Origin: an uncultured bacterium
GTDB taxonomy: Bacteria; Desulfobacterota; Syntrophorhabdia; Syntrophorhabdales; JANXAF01
Length of the DNA stretch: 64,000 nt
Assembly (NCBI GenBank): GCA_938084905.1
Contig: CALKEQ010000007.1
Location: 62,001 to 126,000, forward strand
Direction: 5' to 3'
Shown here: one piece after another, positions 9,506 through 17,793 of the stretch
Numbering within the stretch: the stretch's first letter is position 1
Layout: every line of letters starts with the position of its first letter
Program-made: the position numbers and the translations under genes
The notes under the pieces: generated by a model
Seen by the model: the letters and a program-made list of their open reading frames with translations, nothing else
What the model was told of the DNA's origin: nothing
Databases searched by the model: none

Positions 9506-10357
9506 ATGCTCATAGTAAGAAAGATTCAAGAGATGCAGTCCCTTGCAAACGATTTCAGAAAGGAAAAAAAAATAGGGTTTGTGCCTACCATGGGATTCCT
9601 ACACGAGGGTCATCTATCTCTCGTAAGGAGATCGAAAGAAATGGCAGATCTAACAGTTGTAAGTATATTTGTAAATCCGATCCAATTTGGACCAAACGAG
9701 GACTTTGAAAGGTATCCTCGTGACTTTGAGAGGGATAGAACCTTATTGGAAAAGGAGAACGTGGACGTTCTTTTTTATCCCCAGATTGAGGAGATGTACC
9801 CTGAGGGTTATAGGACATACGTAAAAGTTACGGAGATTGAAGATTACCTTTGTGGAAGGACAAGAAAGGGCCATTTCCAAGGCGTTGCAACAGTTGTGGC
9901 AAAGCTCTTTAACATAGTTAAACCCCACTTCGCCTTTTTTGGAGAAAAGGACTACCAGCAGCTGAAGATAATCGAAAGGATGGTTAAGGACCTGAACATG
10001 GACGTAACAATAGTAGCATGTCCAACTGTACGGGAAGAGGACGGTCTCGCAATGAGTTCGAGGAACAGTTACCTTTCTCCTGATGAAAGAAGGAAGGCTT
10101 TGAACATCTATGGTGCCTTAAAGAGGGTTCAGAGTCTTTTTATGGAAGGAGAAAAAAATGTGGCAAAATTGGTAGAGGAAGCCCGGAGATTCCTCGCCTC
10201 TGTTGAAGGATTAGAGATAGAGTACATAAGTATAGTTGACTGTGAAACTCTAAAGGACTTGGAATTTGTAGAAGAGTCCGGTCTTTTAGCCATAGCATGC
10301 TGGATCGGAAAGACAAGACTCATAGATAATATAGTGCTTAGGAGGGATAAGAGATGA
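9506..10357 (+). CDS. panC: Pantothenate synthetase
   Basis: ATP-dependent ligase joining pantoate and beta-alanine through a pantoyl-adenylate. The 283-residue protein belongs to the HIGH-type nucleotidyltransferase superfamily. It has [10 protein letters not shown] (H33 and H36), the [10 protein letters not shown] substrate-binding block, [10 protein letters not shown] and the KMSKS-like AMSSRNSYL. It starts 6 bases after panB and its stop overlaps the panD start (ATGATGA), so all three genes should be made from one transcript. Confidence 0.97.
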   Translation: MLIVRKIQEMQSLANDFRKEKKIGFVPTMGFLHEGHLSLVRRSKEMADLTVVSIFVNPIQFGPNEDFERYPRDFERDRTLLEKENVDVLFYPQIEEMYPEGYRTYVKVTEIEDYLCGRTRKGHFQGVATVVAKLFNIVKPHFAFFGEKDYQQLKIIERMVKDLNMDVTIVACPTVREEDGLAMSSRNSYLSPDERRKALNIYGALKRVQSLFMEGEKNVAKLVEEARRFLASVEGLEIEYISIVDCETLKDLEFVEESGLLAIACWIGKTRLIDNIVLRRDKR

Positions 10358-10725
10358 TGAGAACGATGATGAAATCGAAAATTCACAGGGCAACTGTGAC
10401 TGAGAGCAACGTTGAGTACGAAGGAAGCATAACTATCGATGAAACCTTGATGGTTGAAGCGGACATCCTCCCATACGAGCAGGTGGAAGTTTACAATGTT
10501 TCGAACGGAGAGCGTTTTACGACTTATGCAATAAAGGGAGAAAAGGATTCAGGTACTATCTGTGTAAATGGGGCCGCAGCTCATAAGGCGAAAAAAGGAG
10601 ATATTCTGATAATAGTGGCCTATGGAACATACGATGAAAAAGAAATTTCCTTGCTTCGTCCAAAGACCGTATATGTGGACGAGAAAAACAGGCCCCTAAG
10701 GAGAGGAATCTCCGTTGTGGGGTAG
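10354..10725 (+). CDS. panD: Aspartate 1-decarboxylase proenzyme
   Basis: Makes beta-alanine from aspartate with a pyruvoyl cofactor formed by self-cleavage. The 123-residue protein has the cleavage site YEGS with G24-S25 at exactly the usual position, which supports the ATG at 10354, and the later INGAAA-like [13 protein letters not shown] block. It ends the panBCD operon. A hairpin terminator follows at once, and a minus-strand small ORF overlaps its last 30 bases. Confidence 0.97.
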   Translation: MMRTMMKSKIHRATVTESNVEYEGSITIDETLMVEADILPYEQVEVYNVSNGERFTTYAIKGEKDSGTICVNGAAAHKAKKGDILIIVAYGTYDEKEISLLRPKTVYVDEKNRPLRRGISVVG

Positions 10726-10854
10726 AGAATCTGAAGGGGATTCTTCTTTATTTTCCTCTTCAAAGATATCCCTCATAAGCTTACAGAGAGGGATCTTCTG
10801 ATAGCTATTCTCCTTGTAAAGGGTGAACTGGGGTTTCTCCTTATCTTCACTCAT
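10696..10854 (-). CDS. Small hypothetical protein, 52 residues
   Basis: Not recognised. The frame begins with ATG 7 bases after the stop of the EIIA-like gene and encodes a charged 52-residue protein with N-terminus [20 protein letters not shown], a central [15 protein letters not shown] helix-like stretch, and a Ser/Pro-rich tail. It could be a third cistron of the mgtA transcript. No good ribosome binding site precedes it, and its 3' part lies over the panBCD terminator and the last 30 bases of panD, so it may not be expressed. Conservation of this frame in relatives would decide. Confidence 0.4.
   Translation of the reverse strand: MSEDKEKPQFTLYKENSYQKIPLCKLMRDIFEEENKEESPSDSLPHNGDSSP
10726..10754 (+). 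terminator. Probable terminator of panBCD
   Basis: AGAATC (10726-10731) pairs with GATTCT (10739-10744) around a 7-base loop, followed by the T-rich TCTTTATTTT. The stem begins directly after the panD stop codon. The stem is AT-rich, so strength is uncertain. Confidence 0.5.
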
Positions 10855-10861
10855 GGCGTAA

Positions 10862-11647
10862 TCAACCGTTTTTTAACTTTACTCCTATACACTCGTACAC
10901 AACTATCCCGCCCTGGTAGGTATTGGATGTTCTCCTTATGACTTTCCAGCCACCAGTCTGGAAGGCACCCTCTGTTTCTATTTTTTCCGCTATCTCCTCA
11001 GATACAATAAGAGATTCCATTAGGGCCGGGTTGTGGGTGAGTACAAGAGGTTTCATCTTCGGAGCCGTGATGATAGTCAAAGGCTCAACTATCAAATTGG
11101 AAAGATCGTGAAAAGTGAAGGCTTCCTTCTGTGGGCGGGCCTGTAGCCTAATCATTCTTGCTCTCGAATCAGGGCCAATCGTCTCTTTTGTTGCGTCAAT
11201 GAGGTCGAGAAGGTAGTTTCTTATGTCGTTTAAGGTTTTTGCCTCAGTGATCTTTTCCACATCTGGATACATTTCAATAGCTTTTGCTATCATGGAGATT
11301 TCCCTCAAGTAATGGTTTCTCTGGTTTTCTGGAACAAGGTACATAAGGATGATGTTGACGGGCTTCCCGTCCGGAGATCCGTAATCTATCCCCTGTGGGC
11401 TCCATCCGATGACGCACTTGAGATCTTCCTCAAATGGGACTCTAGCGTGAGGACAGGCCCATCCTTTACCGATGGCCGTGTTCACGGACTCCTCCCTTTT
11501 CATAACAAGACCGACAACATCAGTTTCAGGGGGGATCTCAGGAAATGCCTCTATTACGTGGGCGAGAAACTGCAATGCGTGATTTTTGTCATTTTCTGGA
11601 AGCTCAAAGAGTCTTCCTTCCTGCAAAGCGTCGAGAAGGGTATCCAT
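10862..11647 (-). CDS. PTS EIIA-type-2-like protein linked to MgtA-type ATPase
   Basis: Residues about 5-155 resemble the fructose/mannitol/nitrogen-type EIIA domain of the phosphotransferase system, with the usual phospho-acceptor His at H67 in GKGWACPHARVP. The C-terminal 100 residues match no family I know. There are no PTS transporter or HPr genes nearby. The gene follows the P-type ATPase gene directly: its ATG is two bases after that stop, and a GGAGGTGA ribosome binding site lies inside the upstream 3' end. EIIA-Ntr proteins are known to modulate K+ transporters and kinases, so a regulatory role on the ATPase is plausible but inferred. Confidence 0.75.
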   Translation of the reverse strand: MDTLLDALQEGRLFELPENDKNHALQFLAHVIEAFPEIPPETDVVGLVMKREESVNTAIGKGWACPHARVPFEEDLKCVIGWSPQGIDYGSPDGKPVNIILMYLVPENQRNHYLREISMIAKAIEMYPDVEKITEAKTLNDIRNYLLDLIDATKETIGPDSRARMIRLQARPQKEAFTFHDLSNLIVEPLTIITAPKMKPLVLTHNPALMESLIVSEEIAEKIETEGAFQTGGWKVIRRTSNTYQGGIVVYECIGVKLKNG

Positions 11648-11649
11648 TT

Positions 11650-14265
11650 TTAGTCACCTCCGTACCGATTGAAAAACCAAACCTTTACTCGATGGGTCAA
11701 AAAAGCGTAGGCGGAGAGAAAGATGAGAATCCAGATCCAAAAAGAGGTTGGTAGGGGTACAAAGCCAAAAGTTGTGGCAAAGGGAGAATAGGGTAAGTAG
11801 ATGCCAATTGCCATTATGATGAAAGTTGTAATGGCCATTGGCACGGATGGAAAACTTTCAACAAATGGAATCTTTTTTGTTCTTATCACGTGAACTATTA
11901 AGGTCTGGGTGAGAAGCGATTCGACGAACCAGCCAGTCTGGAAGAGTCTTTCGAGGAAAGACCTTGTCTCGGGAGTAGTCCCTTCTACGAGGTACAATCC
12001 GCACCCAAAAACGAACCAAAGGAGGCCAAAGGTAAGATAGTCAAAAATGGAACTGATAGGTCCTATGAAGACCATGAATCGCTTAATTGAATCAACATTC
12101 CACTTCTGAGGTTTTTCCATGATCTCTTTGTCGACGTTGTCGGTTGGGATAGCGGTCTGTGAAAGATCGTAAAGAAGGTTATTTGTGAGAACCTGAATCG
12201 GTTGCATCGGTAAAAAGGGTAAAAGGGAGCTTGCACCTACCACACTGAACATGTTCCCGAAGTTTGAGCTTGAGGCCATCCTAATGTATTTTACTATATT
12301 TGCAAACACCTTTCTTCCCTCCACAATGCCCTCTTCAAGGACCCCTAAACTCTTCTCAAGAAGTACAATATCTGCAGACTCCTTTGCAATCTCAACAGCG
12401 CTATCGACGGAAATTGCAACATCTGCTGCTTTCATAGCTGGAGCGTCATTTATGCCATCTCCAAGGAAGCCCACCACGTGCCCATTAGCTCTCAGCTGGC
12501 GAACAATCTCTTCCTTCTGAACTGGAGACAGTTTGACGAATACATCGTAATCCTCAACGACCTTTGAAAGTTGATCAGGTGAAAACTTGGAAAGTTCGGT
12601 TCCGCTTATTACCCTTTCCACTTTAAGTCCAACATCGTCACATACCTTTTTTGTGACGAGCCCATTGTCTCCCGTTAAGACTTTTACCTTCACACCTTTT
12701 TCTTTGAGAAGCTGAATCGCCTGAATAGCGGAGTCTTTTGGTGGATCGTAGAAAGCAATGTAGCCCAGAAGAATCAATCCGGACTCATCCTCAACGGTAA
12801 AGGTCTTTTTATCCTTAGGGAACTCCTTGTAGGCTATCCCCAGTACCCTAAATCCATCTCTGTTTAGAGCCTCAACATCCTCAAAAAGATCGGCCCTTAT
12901 AAGATCTATGAGAGGGTAAACATGATCGTCGATCTGGTAGTGAGTGCAACAGGCGTAAATCTCTTCCACAGCTCCCTTACAAATGAGAACGTGTGATCCT
13001 TCGTAGTCAACAACTACCGACATTCTCCTCCTCTCGAAATCAAAGGGAAGCTCATCGATAAGCTTGCAGGCACTAACATCCAAATTCACATGTTCGAGAA
13101 TTGTACCATCTATTAGACTTTTGAGTCCCGTCTGGAAGTAACTGTTCAGATAAGCGTAATGTAAAACCTCTTCGCTTGTGTTTCCAATTATATCCACGTG
13201 CTTCTTTAAAACGACCCGATTCTGAGTCAGTGTTCCAGTTTTGTCGGTGCAAAGAACATCCATTGCTCCCAGATTCTGAATGGAGGGGAGCCTTTTCACT
13301 ATGACCTTCTTTTTTGCCATAGTGAGGGCTCCCTTTGCTAAATTGACTGTTAGTATCATTGGTAACATCTGAGGGGTAAGACCTACCGCAATTGCGACAC
13401 CAAAGAGTAGTGCCTGAATCCAGTTTCCCTTCGTTATCCCGACGATGAAAAAAACGGCAATTACGAGAATAATCATAACCCTGGTCATAAGATATGTGAA
13501 AGATTTGACACCTTTGTCGAAACTCGTCTCACCCTTACCCTTTGTAAGCCTTTCAGAGATTCCTCCGAAAAGGGTGTTTTTACCCGTATGAACAACCAAT
13601 CCTTTTGCCGTTCCGCTCACCACGTGTGTTCCAAAGAAGCAAGCATTGGGCAACTCAAGTGCTGAGTTGTAGTTTGCCATTTGGGCTTCTACAGTTTTTT
13701 CAACTGGCATTGACTCTCCAGTAAGTACCGACTCATTTACAAAAAAGTCCCTTGCTGAGATAAGCCTCAGATCACCAGGTACGATCGAGCCTGCCTTGAG
13801 CAAAACCACGTCCCCAGGTACAATTTCAGAAATCTTAAGCTCAGTTTCGCGTCCGTCCCTTAAAACTGAGACCATCGTTGCTACCTGTTTTCCAAGAGCT
13901 TCAACAGCCCTAGTAGATCTGTCGTCAAAAATAAAGGAAAGGCCTACACTAAGAAAAAGCATAAGACTGACAACAATTGCGGATTTTGTCTCCCCAATTG
14001 CCGAGGAAATGAGGGCAATTACAAGGAGCTGGATAACGAGGGGGTTCTTGAACCTACCAAATAGGTTCTCAAAAAAGGTTTGCCTTTTCGAGTGAGGAAG
14101 TTCGTTTGGGCCGTATTTTTCACGCCTGAAAGAAGCCTCATCAGAACTTAGACCATCGAGAGAGCTACCAAGCTTTCTGACTGCTTTCTCAGGGGGAAGT
14201 TTACAGATTTCTATGAGGAGTTCTTCGTTCCGGTTTTTTGTCCTTGAATCGAGGATCTGCTTCAT
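11650..14265 (-). CDS. mgtA: Magnesium-transporting P-type ATPase (MgtA/MgtB type)
   Basis: P3B-type ATPase of the inner membrane, expected to import Mg2+. It has the phosphorylation motif DKTGTLTQN, TGES in the actuator domain, KGA in the nucleotide-binding domain, the hinge GDGINDAPAMKAADVAIS, and the family signature around NNLLYDLSQTAIPTDNVD in the C-terminal membrane region. About ten membrane segments can be traced. I chose ATG 14265 (871 residues). The frame also stays open to a TTG at 14328 (892 residues), but that codon sits inside a strong predicted stem-loop. A promoter and structured leader precede the gene, which fits regulation by the transported ion. Confidence 0.92.
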   Translation of the reverse strand: MKQILDSRTKNRNEELLIEICKLPPEKAVRKLGSSLDGLSSDEASFRREKYGPNELPHSKRQTFFENLFGRFKNPLVIQLLVIALISSAIGETKSAIVVSLMLFLSVGLSFIFDDRSTRAVEALGKQVATMVSVLRDGRETELKISEIVPGDVVLLKAGSIVPGDLRLISARDFFVNESVLTGESMPVEKTVEAQMANYNSALELPNACFFGTHVVSGTAKGLVVHTGKNTLFGGISERLTKGKGETSFDKGVKSFTYLMTRVMIILVIAVFFIVGITKGNWIQALLFGVAIAVGLTPQMLPMILTVNLAKGALTMAKKKVIVKRLPSIQNLGAMDVLCTDKTGTLTQNRVVLKKHVDIIGNTSEEVLHYAYLNSYFQTGLKSLIDGTILEHVNLDVSACKLIDELPFDFERRRMSVVVDYEGSHVLICKGAVEEIYACCTHYQIDDHVYPLIDLIRADLFEDVEALNRDGFRVLGIAYKEFPKDKKTFTVEDESGLILLGYIAFYDPPKDSAIQAIQLLKEKGVKVKVLTGDNGLVTKKVCDDVGLKVERVISGTELSKFSPDQLSKVVEDYDVFVKLSPVQKEEIVRQLRANGHVVGFLGDGINDAPAMKAADVAISVDSAVEIAKESADIVLLEKSLGVLEEGIVEGRKVFANIVKYIRMASSSNFGNMFSVVGASSLLPFLPMQPIQVLTNNLLYDLSQTAIPTDNVDKEIMEKPQKWNVDSIKRFMVFIGPISSIFDYLTFGLLWFVFGCGLYLVEGTTPETRSFLERLFQTGWFVESLLTQTLIVHVIRTKKIPFVESFPSVPMAITTFIIMAIGIYLPYSPFATTFGFVPLPTSFWIWILIFLSAYAFLTHRVKVWFFNRYGGD

Positions 14266-14283
14266 GACCCACTCTGATATAGG

Positions 14284-14365
14284 CCTTTCGGGAACTGCGG
14301 CCTCACAGGTGGGCCATGGAAATCTCAAATGGGTAGACCCATCTTTGGGCCGCCTAACCCGAAGG
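14284..14365 (-). ncRNA. Structured 5' leader of the mgtA transcript (unassigned class)
   Basis: On the minus strand, CCTTCGGG (14365-14358) pairs with CCCGAAAGG (14292-14284, one bulged A). After a 4x4 internal loop, GCGGCC (14353-14348) pairs with GGCCGC (14302-14297). Within the apical domain, ATGGG/CCCAT (14342-14338 with 14333-14329) forms a further hairpin. The element lies between a good promoter and the mgtA ATG. It lacks the conserved core of the M-box riboswitch. A 24-codon ORF (14399-14325) runs through it and ends in a TTGA overlap with a TTG start in the mgtA frame. Function is inferred only from position. Confidence 0.45.
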
Positions 14366-14410
14366 GGCCACGATTTTCACTATTTTCAGACTCTCCCATA
14401 ACGGATACAT

Positions 14411-14440
14411 TTTATACACCTCCGAAAAGAACCAAGTCAA
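14411..14440 (-). promoter_or_regulatory. Putative sigma-70 promoter of mgtA
   Basis: Minus-strand TTGACT (14440-14435) and TATAAA (14416-14411) are 18 bases apart. Initiation near 14404 would give a leader of about 140 bases before the ATG at 14265. Confidence 0.6.
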
Positions 14441-14454
14441 GCAAATATTTGGAT

Positions 14455-15987
14455 TTACGAGAATATTTCGAAAAGGAGTCTTTTTTTCTCAGATCTCGAC
14501 TCCTGAGCACTCGTAACGTATATGGCGCTAAAGTCGGAAACAGGACATTTTGCCTCGCATATTCCACAGCCAACGCAGAGTTGGGGATCAACTTTAGGTA
14601 GTTTTACCTTCCTTTTCTTTCCGGTTAAGGTAATGAATTCCCCCTCCTCAAGAAAGATCGCTTTTTTTGGTGTGGGGCACACTTCCTCACACACAATGCA
14701 GGATATTCCGAAGGCGTAAGGCAAACATCTGTTCTTGTCTATAAAAGCTAGTCCAATTTTTGTCCTTTTCTTCTCCTCCCTTGAGAGCTTTTTTATCGCA
14801 CCTACAGGACATACTTGCCCGCACATTGTGCAACTGAACTCACAGTACCCGATTTTTGGAATAAGGATAGGGGTCCAGATGCCCTCTATCCCAGATTCCA
14901 TAAAGGATGGTTGCAACCCCCCTGTTGGACAAACTTTCATGCACTCCCCACACCTTATGCACCTTCTCAAAAACTCAGACTCCTCTACAGAACCAGGGGG
15001 ACGTATAAGCCTGGGATTAAACTGTCTTTCTCCTGATCTGGGATTGAGCCTCATAATCGGAACCATTATCCCTCCAAAGAAAACCGAAAGAAAAAAAGCT
15101 CTCCTTTCCAGATTAACTCTCAGCTCTTTGCTTTTTCCCCCGCGAAGGATAGAACCCTCGGAACAGATCCTTTCACACTCGAAACACTCTATACACTCGG
15201 AGACGAACCACTTTTTCTTTTTTATATCAAGTCCGCCTGTGCAATTATGTGTACACTTGTAACAGGATGTACAATTCTCTTTTACTCGCCTTCTTACAAT
15301 TGGCAAGAAAGAGACAAGACCGAGAAGAGCACCCAGTGGACAGAGATGCTTGCACCAGAATCTTTTTTCCAAAAGGTTAAGTCCAAGAATGAAGATAAAG
15401 AGGGCTCCTATAAAGGAGGATTGGTAAAAGTAAGATGGCCTCGCAGGAAGGAAGATCTCCTTCAAGAAATCGTAGAGACAATCTGCAAAACTCCGGAGAA
15501 AACTTAATGAATAAAGAAGGTCGATAAATGCGTGAAAAATAAAGACAACAAAAGGATATAGAAAGACGGTGAGAGACCTGATTAGAAAACTTATGGGATC
15601 AAAAAAGCCGGAAAGCTGAAGAGAAAAGAGAGAACCGGAAAGAGTGAAGAAGAGAAGGTAGTACTTTAAGGCGAACCACTTCTTTTCGCTTTTAAATCCG
15701 TTTTTTATCTTTCCAACAAGGTCATTTAAAAAGCCAAGCGGACATGCCCATCCGCAGAAGACTCTACCGAGAAAAAATGTGATAAGAAGTGTAAAGAGAA
15801 AAAGATAGGAGATACCCGAAAGTGATCGATTTGCGAGCATTGTTGTAAGGGAAATTAAGGGATCGAACTCCAAAAAGATCTTTACAGGATATCCGATTTC
15901 ATCAAGTCCGCGAGACTCGGTTTTTAAAAAGAGGTAGAAAAATAGCAAAGTAAAGAGAGTCTGTGAAAAAAGACGAAGAACTACTAT
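14455..15987 (-). CDS. Membrane-bound polyferredoxin (NapH/NosR-like 4Fe-4S protein)
   Basis: Electron-transfer protein with an N-terminal membrane part (about five segments) containing the paired motifs FCGWACPLG and WCKHLCPLGALLG, followed by a Cys-rich part. Motifs there are CTSCYKCTHNC, CIECFECERIC, CIRCGECMKVCPTG, CEFSCTMCGQVCPVG, CIVCEEVCPTP and CVGCGICEAKCPVS, enough for about six 4Fe-4S clusters. The first ATG/GTG/TTG in frame is TTG 15948, which cuts into the first membrane segment. The typical N-terminal stretch LRLFSQTLFTLLFFYLF is encoded upstream, with ATA at 15987-15985 six bases after a GGAG. I therefore place the start there. It follows a DUF362 gene and menG, suggesting a role in menaquinone-linked or anaerobic electron flow. 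Confidence 0.85.
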   Translation of the reverse strand: MVVLRLFSQTLFTLLFFYLFLKTESRGLDEIGYPVKIFLEFDPLISLTTMLANRSLSGISYLFLFTLLITFFLGRVFCGWACPLGFLNDLVGKIKNGFKSEKKWFALKYYLLFFTLSGSLFSLQLSGFFDPISFLIRSLTVFLYPFVVFIFHAFIDLLYSLSFLRSFADCLYDFLKEIFLPARPSYFYQSSFIGALFIFILGLNLLEKRFWCKHLCPLGALLGLVSFLPIVRRRVKENCTSCYKCTHNCTGGLDIKKKKWFVSECIECFECERICSEGSILRGGKSKELRVNLERRAFFLSVFFGGIMVPIMRLNPRSGERQFNPRLIRPPGSVEESEFLRRCIRCGECMKVCPTGGLQPSFMESGIEGIWTPILIPKIGYCEFSCTMCGQVCPVGAIKKLSREEKKRTKIGLAFIDKNRCLPYAFGISCIVCEEVCPTPKKAIFLEEGEFITLTGKKRKVKLPKVDPQLCVGCGICEAKCPVSDFSAIYVTSAQESRSEKKRLLFEIFS

Positions 15988-15999
15988 GCTCAGCTCCGC

Positions 16000-16893
16000 C
16001 TAAATGGTTAACTTTCTTATTCTCATTCTGGCGATGTCCATTTTCCCCAGACCCCTCTCGGCCGCCTTTTTTATATACCTTACATTTTCTGGCCTTATTC
16101 CGAAAAGTGTACATCCGTAGGCATCCACTGCCACCTGGTCAGTACCTGCTATTATGGTGTTTGTCTGCAAAACATCGCGGAGATCCCCTCCCTGTGGACC
16201 TCCTCTTACGAGTATTCTTATTGCATCCAAAACTGTAAGAGTAGGACGCATAAACGCTGCAATGTCCACTAAAGAATCGTCAAGTCTCTGGTGAATAAGC
16301 CCCCGGAAACCACCGAGGACACCCATCCAGTTCTTAATTGACATTGTCAGCCTGGCAAGGCTATGGTGCTTTGCAATAGGCACATTTATGATCTTATCCG
16401 CCTCAAGGACCTCTGTCCAAACCTCCCAGGACCTTAAGAACTCACCTTTTATCTCAACCTTTTTAAATTTTTTCTCATCTGGGTAGATTACCTTTGCACC
16501 TTGAGCTAACGCCAATTTTTCAATTCCACTCTGAATGTAACATCTCCTCGGATCGTTTACACTTCTATCCAAAACTTTCACAACCTTCGCTCCCGCCTCA
16601 TAGCACAATTTCACAATTTCTGCGACTACGTACGGGTTTGTGTTTGCAGCCATCTCAGGGGTTCTGTCCCATGCTATGTTAGGCTTTACGACGACAGTAT
16701 CACCCCTTGAGACGAATCTTTTCATCCCCCCAAGAGCAAGAATTGCCGTGTCCACGAGACGTTCAGGAGGATACCCAGTTACGACCACAAGGTCAGGGTA
16801 AGAGTTCGGTTCGGAGGAAAAAGAGTGAAACCTATCTAAAGAAAGGGTAAAAAATCCAAAAAGGAGAGTTTTCAGAAAGTTCCTTCTCTCCAT
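16000..16893 (-). CDS. DUF362 protein with Tat signal
   Basis: DUF362-family protein, about 297 residues, biochemical activity unknown. The N-terminus carries a twin-arginine signal, ERRNFLKTLLFG, so it is probably exported folded. The family core includes VVKPNIAWDR, a lysine/asparagine-rich SIKNWMGVLGG segment, and TDQVAVDAYG near the end. The frame extends to a TTG at 16914, but the ATG at 16893 gives the usual spacing to the twin arginines. It lies 28 bases after menG and just before the polyferredoxin. DUF362 proteins often accompany ferredoxin-type electron carriers, so a shared redox function is likely (inference). Confidence 0.85.
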   Translation of the reverse strand: MERRNFLKTLLFGFFTLSLDRFHSFSSEPNSYPDLVVVTGYPPERLVDTAILALGGMKRFVSRGDTVVVKPNIAWDRTPEMAANTNPYVVAEIVKLCYEAGAKVVKVLDRSVNDPRRCYIQSGIEKLALAQGAKVIYPDEKKFKKVEIKGEFLRSWEVWTEVLEADKIINVPIAKHHSLARLTMSIKNWMGVLGGFRGLIHQRLDDSLVDIAAFMRPTLTVLDAIRILVRGGPQGGDLRDVLQTNTIIAGTDQVAVDAYGCTLFGIRPENVRYIKKAAERGLGKMDIARMRIRKLTI

Positions 16894-16920
16894 GCTTAAA
16901 TGATATGACCTCAATCAAGA

Positions 16921-17703
16921 CTAGTCAACTTTTAAGTTAACCTTACAGGCCAAAATAAGGTGAGCAATGCCTGGCCAGAAGCTAATGCTTTGAACAACAG
17001 TCATACCTGCCATCTCGAGCTCCTCCTTCAGCTCAAGAGGGGAGGGAAAAGAAGAGATGGTCTCGTAAAGATAAAAATAGGCGTCAGGATCCTTTGAAAA
17101 AATTTTGGCAAAAAAAGGGACTATGTAGCGGAGGTAGGTCCTAAAGAGAAAACCAACGTTTCTTTTCGAACTCATCTCGAGAATTGCGATTTTTCCCCCT
17201 TTTTTAGTGACTCTTTTCATCTCCAACAAGGCTCTTTTTCTATTCGGAATATTTCTTAGGCCAAAAGCAATACTTACACAATCAAAGGTTTCATCCTTAA
17301 AGGGCAGAGAGAGCGCATCTCCAGCAACAAGGATAATCGAATCATGAGGACTTTTCCTATTAAGCTTCTTTTTTGCCTCCTTAAGCATCTTTAAGCTAAA
17401 ATCGAGCCCAAAGACTCTTAATCCTCTATGAATTTCTTTTGTCAGAATCGCAAGATCGCCCGTACCGCATGCCAGATCAAGAAAGATTCCCCTCGAACTT
17501 GGATTCATAAGTTGAACAGATTTTCTCCTCCAGTAAATGTCCAGACCGAAACTGAGTAAACGATTCATGAAGTCATAACGGCTGGCAATCTTTGAAAACA
17601 TGGTTTTGACCATCTCTGCGTATTCCCTTTCGGGTTTGGAAATTGGGTATGTCTTCTCTTTTTTCACTATGGTCTGGTAATTTTTTCCGGTTGGTAGTAT
17701 CAT
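16921..17703 (-). CDS. ubiE/menG: Menaquinone/ubiquinone C-methyltransferase
   Basis: S-adenosylmethionine-dependent methyltransferase for demethylmenaquinone, the last step of menaquinone synthesis in an anaerobe. The 260-residue protein has the conserved FSKIASRYDFMNRLLSFG motif, the SAM-binding LDLACGTGDLAI, AGDALSLPF, and the UbiE signature FGLRNIPNRKRAL. An N-terminal extension of about 30 residues precedes the usual start region. It is first in a minus-strand run with DUF362 and polyferredoxin genes, and is divergent from tRNA-Arg with 16 bases between them. Confidence 0.9.
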   Translation of the reverse strand: MILPTGKNYQTIVKKEKTYPISKPEREYAEMVKTMFSKIASRYDFMNRLLSFGLDIYWRRKSVQLMNPSSRGIFLDLACGTGDLAILTKEIHRGLRVFGLDFSLKMLKEAKKKLNRKSPHDSIILVAGDALSLPFKDETFDCVSIAFGLRNIPNRKRALLEMKRVTKKGGKIAILEMSSKRNVGFLFRTYLRYIVPFFAKIFSKDPDAYFYLYETISSFPSPLELKEELEMAGMTVVQSISFWPGIAHLILACKVNLKVD

Positions 17704-17719
17704 TTTTTATGTTTGATTT

Positions 17720-17793
17720 GCGCCCGTAGCTCAGCAGGATAGAGCGTTGGCCTCCGGAGCCAAAGGCCGTGCGTTCAAATCGCACCGGGCGCA
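17720..17793 (+). tRNA. tRNA-Arg, anticodon CCG
   Basis: Standard cloverleaf: acceptor GCGCCCG/CGGGCGC, D-stem GCTC/GAGC, anticodon stem TTGGC/GCCAA around loop CTCCGGA (anticodon CCG, reads CGG), T-arm GTGCG-TTCAAAT-CGCAC and discriminator A. CCA is not encoded. The antisense SAF-domain reading frame ends inside its 3' part. Confidence 0.97.

Noticed and set aside
14266..14404. M-box magnesium riboswitch before mgtA
   Set aside because: The leader has a GGTTAGGC stretch faintly like the M-box start but lacks the rest of the conserved core and is too short.
14354..14410. 18-codon ORF with a good GGAGG site upstream of mgtA
   Set aside because: Its ATG directly follows the -10 box and would lie upstream of the predicted transcription start, so it should not be on the mRNA.
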